This document shows, piece after piece, positions 55,119 to 64,000 of a DNA stretch of 64,000 bases. Numbering within the stretch: position 1 is the first letter of the stretch; each line of letters opens with the position of its first letter. Both the position numbers and the translations under genes were made by a program. This DNA comes from JBEKCP01 sp049509515. GTDB taxonomy: Bacteria; Planctomycetota; Planctomycetia; Pirellulales; Thermoguttaceae. Where the stretch lies: contig JBEKZV010000018.1 of the NCBI GenBank assembly GCA_049509515.1, positions 36,746-100,745 of the forward strand, written 5' to 3'. Under the pieces are notes generated by a model, which saw nothing but the letters and a program-made list of their open reading frames with translations, was not told where the DNA came from and searched no databases.

Positions 55119-55319
55119 CTACTGAGATTCTTCGCCGGCGGGCGGGCCTTCCTCGATTCCCTCCTCGCGGCCCTCCTCCGGCTCGCCGGGCAGTATGCAC
55201 CGTTCGTCGAGCCAGCGTCCGAGGTCCACCAGCCGGCAGCGGTGGCTGCAAAAGGGCATGGCCGGACTTTGCTCCGGCTGGAAGAGTCGGCCACAGATGG
55301 CACACCGGACCTGGGCCAT
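55119..55319 (-). CDS. yacG: DNA gyrase inhibitor YacG
   Basis: A 66-residue zinc-ribbon protein. Four Cys ligands are visible in CAICGRLF and FCSHRCRLVDLGRWLDE, the YacG signature. In E. coli the protein binds GyrB and inhibits gyrase. The C-terminal half is acidic and disordered. It is last in the groEL-grpE cluster direction and lies 42 bases after the FmdB-type gene. ATG 55319 is the only reasonable start. Confidence 0.88.
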   Translation of the reverse strand: MAQVRCAICGRLFQPEQSPAMPFCSHRCRLVDLGRWLDERCILPGEPEEGREEGIEEGPPAGEESQ

Positions 55320-55361
55320 GCCGCGCCGTCCTAGAAGGCTCTATCCCGCATCCTTGACCTT

Positions 55362-55715
55362 TTATCCTTCTTCCTTCATCCTTCTTCCTTCATCCTTCTT
55401 CCCACGCTCTCCCTTCCCCTTGGCCGCTGTGTCCTTGCTGTCCTTGCTCTTCGCCGGGCCGTCGGCCGATTTGCCGTCCGAGCTGCCCGACCCGCCGGCC
55501 TTGTCCGCCGCGGCCGCTTTCTTGTACGACTCGCTGCGGTAGTCGGTGGTGTAGAAGCCCGTGCCGCGAAACATGATCGCGGCGCCGGGGCCGATCAGCC
55601 GGCGAAGCTTGGAACGGCCGCACTTCGGGCACTTCCGCTTGGGGGACGCCGTGATCGGCTGGAACAGCTCGAAACGGTGATCGCAAGCATCGCATTGGTA
55701 ATCGTAGGTTGGCAT
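55362..55715 (-). CDS. FmdB/CxxC zinc-ribbon regulatory-type protein
   Basis: A 117-residue protein with an N-terminal FmdB-type zinc ribbon (MPTYDYQCDACDHRFELFQ and KRKCPKCGRSKLRRLI). A linker FRGTGFYTTDYRSESYKKA precedes a low-complexity Lys/Gly/Asp tail. The last residues (KKDEGRRMKEEG) are encoded by the GGATGAA/GGAAGAA repeat tract. The family is small, possibly regulatory, and often encoded near grpE in Planctomycetes. It starts 12 bases after the grpE stop. Confidence 0.88.
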   Translation of the reverse strand: MPTYDYQCDACDHRFELFQPITASPKRKCPKCGRSKLRRLIGPGAAIMFRGTGFYTTDYRSESYKKAAAADKAGGSGSSDGKSADGPAKSKDSKDTAAKGKGERGKKDEGRRMKEEG

Positions 55716-55727
55716 CGCGGTCCACCC

Positions 55728-56273
55728 TCACGGGTTGTCAGGCGGGGAAGTCGACACGATCACCTGGGCGGGGCGGACCACGCGGTCGTGCAAGCGGAAG
55801 CCGGCCTCCGATACCAGGACCACCGTGCCCGGCGGGACCCGGTCGCTCGGCTGCTGCGCGATCGCGTGGTGCAGGTTCGGATCGAACGGCGCGTCGAGGG
55901 CCGGGATCCGCAAACAATGATGCCGGGCCAGCGCGTCCTCGAACTGCCGGTCCGCGAGCTTTACGCCCTCCAGCAATCCAGCCACGTCCCGAGCGTTCTC
56001 GGCGGCGGCGATGGCCCGCTCCAGGTTGTCCAGCACCGGCAGGAGGTCGCGTATCAGGGGTAGGTTGGCGTAGCGGCGGTGCTCGTCGATTTCGCGGGCC
56101 GCCCGCTTGCGATAGTTGTCCAGCTCCGCGTGGCTCCGCAAGAGACGGTCTTGGGCCGCCTCCAGGTCGGAGCGGAGCTGCTCGAGGAGGTTATTCGCCG
56201 CGGGCGCGGGGGTGTCCTCGGCCGGCTCCTGCCCGGCCGCCTCCGGATTCTGTTCTCCGCGATCGTCTGCCAT
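55728..56273 (-). CDS. grpE: GrpE nucleotide exchange factor
   Basis: A 181-residue co-chaperone that releases ADP from DnaK. An acidic N-terminus and a long helix (LRSDLEAAQDRLLRSHAELD and NYRKRAAREI) are followed by the conserved PVLDNLERAI core and the C-terminal beta domain (PNLHHAIAQQPSDRVPPGTV, FRLHDRVVRPAQVIV). ATG 56273 follows GAGGG. It lies 81 bases after dnaJ in the same direction. The dnaK partner is 11 kb away. Confidence 0.93.
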   Translation of the reverse strand: MADDRGEQNPEAAGQEPAEDTPAPAANNLLEQLRSDLEAAQDRLLRSHAELDNYRKRAAREIDEHRRYANLPLIRDLLPVLDNLERAIAAAENARDVAGLLEGVKLADRQFEDALARHHCLRIPALDAPFDPNLHHAIAQQPSDRVPPGTVVLVSEAGFRLHDRVVRPAQVIVSTSPPDNP

Positions 56274-56354
56274 GCGAAACCCTCGCAACGTGCTCTTATC
56301 TTCTCCGGCCGCGGGCATGCGTGCCAAGGCCCAAGACCCAAGGCCCGAGGCCGA

Positions 56355-57473
56355 CTACGTGTTCTGAAAGTACTGCTTGATCTTCTCGAAGAAACTCTTT
56401 CGCTTGGGGCTAACGTCGGTGTTCTCGATCTCCGCCAGCTCGCGGAGGACCTGCTCGTAGCGGGGGGAGACCTTCTTGGGCACCTCGACGTAGACCGCCA
56501 CGTGCAGGTCCCCCCGCCCGCGGTGGCGGACGTCCGGCATGCCCCGGCCGCGGAGCGTCAGCACGTCGCCGGACTGGGTTCCGGCGGGGATGGCCAGCTC
56601 TTCCGGGCCTTGGAGCGTGGGGACTTCGAGGGTCGCGCCGAGCGCGGCCTGGCTGAAGCTGATCGGGACGTGGCACACCAGGTCGCGGCCTTCGCGCTGG
56701 AAGAGGGGGTGCTCGGCCACCTGGATGGCGCAGTAGCAGTCGCCGCGCGGCCCGCCGTTGGGGCTCGGCTCGCCCTCTCCGCTCAAGCGGACCTGGTTGC
56801 CGCTGTCCACACCGGGGGGGATCTCGACCTTGCGGGTGACCCGCCGCCGGATCAGCCCGCTGCCGCGGCAGCTCCGGCACGGCTCGCGGATGACCTGCCC
56901 GCTGCCGCGGCAGGAAGGGCAGGGGGTCTGCAGGGAGAAGAAGCCGCTCCGCTGGACGACCCGGCCGCTGCCGCCGCAATAGGGGCACGTTTCCGGCCGC
57001 GAGCCTTGCTTGGCCCCGCTGCCGCCGCACGTCTCGCACGTCTCGTGCCGGTCGAACTGCAGGATCTTCGAGACGCCGGCGGCCGCCTCGGCCAGGTCGA
57101 GCGTCACCAGGCACTGGATGTCGTCGCCCTTGTGCGCCCGCCGGGAGCGGCGGCCGCCGAAGAGGTCGCCGAACATGCCCTCGCCGAAGATGTCGCCGAA
57201 GTGCTCGAAGATTTCGCTGAGGTCGTGGAACTGCGCCCCCCCGCCCCCCACGCCCGCGAAACCGTAACGATCGTACTGCGCCCGCTTCTGGGGGTCCCCG
57301 AGCACCTCGAACGCCTCCGCAGCCTCCTTGAACTTGGCCACCGCCGCCTCGTCGCCGGGGGTGCGGTCCGGGTGGTACAGGAGGGCCAGCTTGCGGAACG
57401 CCTCGGCGAGCTGGTCCCGGGTTGCGGAGCGATCCGCCCCGAGCACTTCGTAGTAGTCGCGTTTCTCGGCCAT
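56355..57473 (-). CDS. dnaJ: DnaJ co-chaperone
   Basis: A 372-residue type I J-protein that stimulates the DnaK ATPase. The J-domain begins EKRDYYEVLGADRSATRDQL and has HPD in LYHPDRTPG. A Gly/Phe-rich region follows. Four zinc-binding repeats are present (CETCGGSG, CPYCGGSG, CPSCRGSG, CRSCRGSG), then the two client-binding beta domains. ATG 57473 is preferred; ATGs four and five codons earlier are in frame. The gene follows groEL1 after a 230-base gap that contains an inverted repeat. Confidence 0.95.
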   Translation of the reverse strand: MAEKRDYYEVLGADRSATRDQLAEAFRKLALLYHPDRTPGDEAAVAKFKEAAEAFEVLGDPQKRAQYDRYGFAGVGGGGAQFHDLSEIFEHFGDIFGEGMFGDLFGGRRSRRAHKGDDIQCLVTLDLAEAAAGVSKILQFDRHETCETCGGSGAKQGSRPETCPYCGGSGRVVQRSGFFSLQTPCPSCRGSGQVIREPCRSCRGSGLIRRRVTRKVEIPPGVDSGNQVRLSGEGEPSPNGGPRGDCYCAIQVAEHPLFQREGRDLVCHVPISFSQAALGATLEVPTLQGPEELAIPAGTQSGDVLTLRGRGMPDVRHRGRGDLHVAVYVEVPKKVSPRYEQVLRELAEIENTDVSPKRKSFFEKIKQYFQNT

Positions 57474-57588
57474 CGTCGCCATCATTGTAGCCTACTGCGC
57501 CCGCAGGCGTCAGCGCGACTTTGTCGCCGCGGGGTACCAGCGAAAACGGGGCCACCCCGACCGAGGCGGCCCCGCACGGCAACCGTGT

Positions 57589-57684
57589 AGGGTGGGGCGA
57601 CGGGCACCATGCGCGACATGGTCGGCGAGCCCCACCATCTTCCGGCGGATTCTTTGGTGGGGCTCGCTGCGCTCGACCCACCCT
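57589..57684. repeat. inverted repeat, same family, copy 2
   Basis: The right arm at 57656-57684 (GGTGGGGCTCGCTGCGCTCG followed by ACCCACCCT) is identical to the complement of the copy 1 left arm. The left arm (57589-57636) pairs at its ends but carries a diverged middle. The copy lies between groEL1 and dnaJ. Confidence 0.7.
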
Positions 57685-57706
57685 GCCTTTCCGCAACACA
57701 AGCCTG

Positions 57707-59323
<1,617 letters not shown>

Positions 59324-59380
59324 GTTGGCGGTCCTTCCTTAGCGGGTAATGGGCACACGGCGCCGGCGGGCCCGGCAACC

Positions 59381-59683
59381 TCACTTCACGATCTTGGCCA
59401 GGATGTCGCTTTCGCGGAGGATCTTGACGTCGCGGCCGTCGACTTCCACGTCCGATCCGGCGTACTTGCCGTAGATGACCTCGTCCTTGGGGGCCACCGA
59501 GAGCTTGCCGCGCTGGCCGCTCTCCAGCAGCTTGCCCGGCCCCACCGCCAGCACGGTGCCGCGCTGCGGTTTTTCCTTGGCGGTGTCGGGCAGGACGATC
59601 CCGCCGGCCGTCATTTCCTCCGCCTCGTTGGGCTCGACTACCACGCGATCGTCCAAAGGCCGCAAGTTGATGTCCTTCGCCAT
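59381..59683 (-). CDS. groES: GroES co-chaperonin
   Basis: A 100-residue lid protein for GroEL. Motifs are INLRPLDDRVVVEPNEAEEM, the mobile loop TAGGIVLPDTAKEKPQRGTV, and VIYGKYAGSDVEVDGRDVKI with LRESDILAKI. ATG 59683 gives the normal start; the frame upstream is not conserved. It is first gene of the groES-groEL1 pair. No CIRCE element was seen in front of it; the upstream gap to groEL2 contains inverted-repeat copy 3. Confidence 0.95.
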   Translation of the reverse strand: MAKDINLRPLDDRVVVEPNEAEEMTAGGIVLPDTAKEKPQRGTVLAVGPGKLLESGQRGKLSVAPKDEVIYGKYAGSDVEVDGRDVKILRESDILAKIVK

Positions 59684-59727
59684 GTTCGTTGTCCTTCTCC
59701 TGGAACTGGTTGAGGATTGTTTTCGGT

Positions 59728-59820
59728 AGGGTGGGTCGCCGGGTACCGTGCGAAGCAAGGTCGGCGAACTCCCCCAGGGTCAACCTATCTTGGTGGGGCT
59801 CGCAGAGCTCGACCCACCCT
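59728..59820. repeat. inverted repeat, same family, copy 3
   Basis: AGGGTGGGTCG at the left end and CGACCCACCCT at the right end are complementary, and GGTGGGGCTCGCAGAGCTCG (59792-59811) is a diverged right arm of copies 1 and 2. It lies between groEL2 and groES, upstream of groES on the minus strand. Confidence 0.65.
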
Positions 59821-59882
59821 ACAATCCGGAACTGATTTTCATCAACGATGAAGGCGCTTCAGGCCTTCATCCTTTATCCTTA

Positions 59883-61589
<1,707 letters not shown>

Positions 61590-61627
61590 AGGGGAATCCT
61601 CCTGTCGGGTTCAATGGCAGCGCCATA

Positions 61628-61787
61628 TTGGCAGCCGACTGCGTTTGCCACCGCAAAATGCAACCGGTGTGCCAAGGCGCGGATAATCAGCCGCAACATC
61701 TTGGCAATTAACGGGTTAAATGCAATTGGCCATAGTTGTCTTCCCCCGGCGCGACAACCGGCTGCGACCGGGGGTGCCAATTTGGCA
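61628..61787. promoter_or_regulatory. cluster of TTGGCA/TGCCAA sites upstream of groEL2
   Basis: TTGGCA or its complement occurs at 61628-61633, 61670-61675 (part of the -24 element), 61701-61706, 61775-61780 and 61782-61787. The last two form TGCCAA-T-TTGGCA, a perfect palindrome about 115-127 bases upstream of the -12 element. TTAAC-GG-GTTAA (61708-61719) and ATGGC-AGC-GCCAT (61614-61626) are further inverted repeats. The palindrome is in enhancer position for a sigma-54 activator. Confidence 0.45.
61658..61675 (-). promoter_or_regulatory. sigma-54 (-24/-12) promoter for groEL2
   Basis: The minus strand reads TTGGCACACCGGTTGCAT, a full match to TTGGCAC-N5-TTGCA with GG and GC exactly 10 bases apart. 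The GC is 71 bases before the groEL2 start. The dnaK candidate shares GGCACACC and TTGCAT in the same spacing and lies 65 bases before its gene. Confidence 0.7.
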
Positions 61788-61948
61788 GCAGCGGCGGTAA
61801 TGGCTTCCCAGCGACGAATCCTCTATAATGCCCGCCGGAGCCGAAACAACCGGGGTGCGAACCGTTTAGCGGGCGGGCCGGGCACCGAGCGCAGCTTGCT
61901 CGGCCGTGTGTAGAGCGGTTGGCGGAGTCGAACGCTGGTCGTTCTTGG

Positions 61949-62071
61949 TTTCACGCAAAGACGCCAAGCCGCAAAGACGCGGAGGAAAGAACGACAATGG
62001 AGCGGGACCCCCACAACCATCCTTCTCTCATCTTCTTTGCGTCTTCGCGCCTCGGCGCCTTTGCGTGAAAA
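61949..62071. repeat. imperfect inverted repeat of the CACGCAAAGACGC type
   Basis: TTTCACGCAAAGACGCCAAG (from 61949) is complementary to the segment ending at 62070 (GCGCCTTTGCGTGAAA). The imperfect arms are about 40 bases each around a short centre of about 40 bases. Such CGCAAAG/CTTTGCG terminal inverted repeats are widespread non-coding elements in environmental bacteria and resemble miniature transposable elements. It lies between groEL2 and the DUF1559 gene. Confidence 0.6.
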
Positions 62072-62145
62072 TCTCTTCCGACAAACGCTGCTGACTCCGA
62101 GTGACCGGCTCGGCCCATCCACCCGATCAGAAAACGAGGTCCGCC

Positions 62146-62862
62146 ATGCGTTGGCGTCGTTGGGCGGTTACCGCCGCGATCCTCGCAGGCGTTCTGGTCG
62201 TGGTTGGGCTGCTGCTCCCGGTGGTCTTTAGGACGACCTGCGTAAACAACCACCGGGACCAATCCATCAACCTCCTCAAGCAAATCGCGCTGGCGATGGC
62301 CAACTACGAGAGCGCGCTTGGGAGCTTTCCCCCGCGGGCGATCTGCGACAAGCAGGGCAAGCCGCTCTTGAGCTGGCGGGTGCAAGTGTTGCCGTATTTG
62401 GATGAATACCCCCTCTACAAGGAGTTCCACCTGGACGAGCCTTGGCACAGCGAGCACAACAAGAAGTTGATCGCCGATATGCCCCGGACTTACCGCAATC
62501 CCAGCAGTAAGGCCCCGCCGGACACGACCACTTACCTGGCCGTCTGCGGCAAGGGGCTCATGTTCGAGGGCACCGTGGGGCGGAGGGTGGAGGATGTCCG
62601 CGACGGGACCTCGAACACGATCGTGGTGGTCGAGGCGAACGACGATCGGGCCGTCCCGTGGACCAAGCCCGAGGATTGGGAGTTCGACCCGGACGACCCG
62701 CTGGCCGGCCTGGGCGACGCCCATCCCGGGGGCTTCTGCGCGGCGTTTGCCGACGGGTCGGTGCGATTTATCGGAAAATCCATCGACCCCAAGCTGTTCC
62801 ACGCGATGTTGACCATCGCCGGCGGCGAGAAGATCGACTTTAACGCAATCCCCAGCAAGTAG
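62146..62862 (+). CDS. DUF1559-family protein with N-terminal membrane anchor
   Basis: A 238-residue protein. One N-terminal hydrophobic helix (AVTAAILAGVLVVVGLLLPV) is followed by NHRDQSINLLKQIALAMANY (the NNLKQIGLALHNY pattern). The DUF1559 fold follows, with DGTSNTIVVVEAN and the H-x9-DG end motif in DAHPGGFCAAFADGSVRFI. This family is hugely expanded in Planctomycetes, is pseudopilin-like and has no proven function. The usual GFTLVELLV prepilin cleavage motif is absent here. ATG 62146 follows GAGGT. The stop is followed by a TAGCGGGCGGG repeat copy on the other strand. Confidence 0.85.
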   Translation: MRWRRWAVTAAILAGVLVVVGLLLPVVFRTTCVNNHRDQSINLLKQIALAMANYESALGSFPPRAICDKQGKPLLSWRVQVLPYLDEYPLYKEFHLDEPWHSEHNKKLIADMPRTYRNPSSKAPPDTTTYLAVCGKGLMFEGTVGRRVEDVRDGTSNTIVVVEANDDRAVPWTKPEDWEFDPDDPLAGLGDAHPGGFCAAFADGSVRFIGKSIDPKLFHAMLTIAGGEKIDFNAIPSK

Positions 62863-62927
62863 CACACGACGATCGACCCGCCCGCTAAACTGAACCTTTC
62901 CCACTCTTTCCTCAGGAGCAAGTTGCC

Positions 62928-64000
62928 ATGCGTTCGCGACCCTTACTGACCGTCACTGCGATCCTGTTCGTGGTCTCGCTGTTGGCCGCCTGGCCGGCGT
63001 CGGCACAGCCGGCCGGCGGGACGGCTTCCGCCCAGCCGGCTGCGGCCATCGACCGCGGCTATATCCCGCCGGACGCCGTGTTGGCGGCGGTGGCCCATCC
63101 GCGGCGGGTGCTGACCGCGCCGGAAATGGAGTTCCTGCCGATCGAGATCATCTCGGCGGCGGGACTCAAGGAACTGGGCCTCGACCCGGTCCAGATCGAA
63201 GAGGTGCTGGCCGTGGCCGAAATCCGCGACTTCAAGCAGCCGCCGCAGTTTGGCCTGGTGCTCCGCTTCGCCCAGCCGCTCCGCCAGCGGGGCCTGCTCC
63301 CTGCGCTGGTCAAGGACACCACCCCCGCGGAAATCGACGGCAAGCCGTACCGCAAGGGGATCCGGCCGGACGACGTAAGCCTGATGCGGGCCGACGAGCG
63401 GACAATCCTCGTCTCCAATGACGACCTGCTGCACAAGATGCTGGCCAACGTGGCCAGTCCGCAGCCGGGGCCGGCGGCCAAGCTGCTGGGCCAGGTGCCC
63501 GGCTCGCCCGACGCGGTGGCCGTGCTGGCGCTGGACCCGATCCGCCCGATCTTGAAGGCGGAACTCCAAAAGGCCCCCGTGCCGCCGGCGTTTGCCGGCT
63601 TCCTGACCATCCCCGACCTGGTGATCTCGGCCGAGGTCCAGCTCAGCCTGCTGGGCAACGGGGGCGGCTCGCTGGTGCTCCGCGCCCGCGACGAGGCGGC
63701 GGCCCAGCAACTCGAGGCCATGCTCAACGCCCTGCTGGACATGGGCAAGATGGGCCTGCAGATCCAGGCCGGCCAGATGGCCAAGAGCCCGGACCCCGTC
63801 GAACAGGCCACCGGACAATACATGCAGCGGGCCAGCGGCCGGATGCTGGACATGCTCCGGCCGGTACGCGAGGGGGACCACTTGAGCCTTTCGGGCAAAG
63901 GTGCGTCGGCCCAGGTCAACATCGCCACGACGGGCGTCCTGGTCGGCCTGCTGCTGCCCGCGGTCCAAGCGGCCCGCGAGGCCGCCCGACGGGCCCAATC
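62928..64000 (+). CDS. secreted protein ending in a DUF1559-type helix, 3' end outside window
   Basis: The frame from ATG 62928 (AGGAG 9-10 bases upstream) stays open for 357 codons to the window edge. A signal peptide (LTVTAILFVVSLLAAWPASA) precedes a repeated alpha/beta region without recognised name; two parts look related (VLAAVAHPRRVLTAPEMEF and IEIISAAGLKELGLDPVQI). Near the edge it runs into GVLVGLLLPAVQAAREAARR, the signature of the pseudopilin helix of DUF1559 proteins. So a distinct N-terminal domain seems fused to a DUF1559-like module. The opposite strand also has long open frames, but they lack a start context and family signal. Confidence 0.8.
   Translation, partial: MRSRPLLTVTAILFVVSLLAAWPASAQPAGGTASAQPAAAIDRGYIPPDAVLAAVAHPRRVLTAPEMEFLPIEIISAAGLKELGLDPVQIEEVLAVAEIRDFKQPPQFGLVLRFAQPLRQRGLLPALVKDTTPAEIDGKPYRKGIRPDDVSLMRADERTILVSNDDLLHKMLANVASPQPGPAAKLLGQVPGSPDAVAVLALDPIRPILKAELQKAPVPPAFAGFLTIPDLVISAEVQLSLLGNGGGSLVLRARDEAAAQQLEAMLNALLDMGKMGLQIQAGQMAKSPDPVEQATGQYMQRASGRMLDMLRPVREGDHLSLSGKGASAQVNIATTGVLVGLLLPAVQAAREAARRAQ

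Noticed and set aside
56320..56327. TTGGCACG on the minus strand upstream of grpE as a sigma-54 -24 element
   Set aside because: The -12 part is CCCGC and the GG-GC spacing is off by one base, so it lacks the complete motif seen at dnaK and groEL2.
61769..61787. Second -24-like TTGGCACC on the minus strand upstream of groEL2
   Set aside because: GG and GC are 11 bases apart and there is no TTGC; better explained as the palindromic upstream site.
62943..63998. Minus-strand frame of 351 codons at the right edge
   Set aside because: The plus-strand frame from 62928 has a ribosome binding site, a signal peptide and the DUF1559 signature, so the minus frame is a shadow.

Overview
The window reads as a high-GC chromosome segment from a Planctomycetota bacterium, most likely of the Pirellulales type. 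The evidence is family content: FG-GAP/ASPIC-UnbV proteins, a hydrazine-synthase-alpha-like haem protein, DUF1559 proteins with the LLLPAVQAAREAARR motif, two groEL genes, separate coaC and coaB, full-length NifU with NifS, and hairpin repeat families of a kind I associate with that group. No rRNA, tRNA or CRISPR array was found. Both window ends cut genes.

Layout. 1-2955: 3' part of a TPR/FG-GAP/ASPIC protein. 3336-8245: a more AT-rich TetR - small protein - MacA-like - MacB-like efflux operon, with a promoter whose -10 lies inside a palindrome. 8655-20184: a tightly packed plus-strand operon encoding a HzsA-like dihaem protein, an FG-GAP/ASPIC protein, a decahaem cytochrome with a YVTN propeller, a sensor propeller fused to two periplasmic ligand-binding domains, and a nitrilase-family amidohydrolase. 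20148-23729 (minus): a frameshifted haem/ASPIC gene, nifS and nifU. 24081-28830: a secreted DUF4091/GH123-like protein, a decayed relative of it, and a RAYT-type transposase remnant interrupted by a REP/BIME-like repeat. 28949-32240: emrAB-like drug efflux. 32441-35850: a GH5 hydrolase, a YjbQ protein and an alpha/beta hydrolase, among fragments of a cupin, an integrase and an antitoxin.

35851-49247 mixes housekeeping with probable defence genes: a single-chain type IIG restriction-modification enzyme, clpB, a TIR-domain gene with two upstream paralogous small genes, dnaK, a two-gene unknown operon, pheA, and a second two-gene operon whose second product looks like a PD-(D/E)XK nuclease. 49292-54998 is conserved housekeeping (tpiA, secG, yicC, gmk, rpoZ, coaC, coaB) plus a TlpA-like thioredoxin. 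55119-61589 (minus) is a chaperone cluster: groEL2, groES, groEL1, dnaJ, grpE, an FmdB-type zinc ribbon, yacG. 62146 to the end holds DUF1559-type genes.

The most interesting signals are: (1) near-identical sigma-54 type -24/-12 promoters upstream of dnaK and groEL2, each with a palindrome 100-130 bp further upstream; (2) the TIR cassette lying co-directionally between dnaK and clpB; (3) the HzsA-like/multihaem/propeller-PBP/nitrilase operon; (4) REP/BIME-like repeats with a RAYT remnant, plus several other dispersed hairpin families at gene borders. All functional statements rest on reading the translated sequence; no database search was possible.
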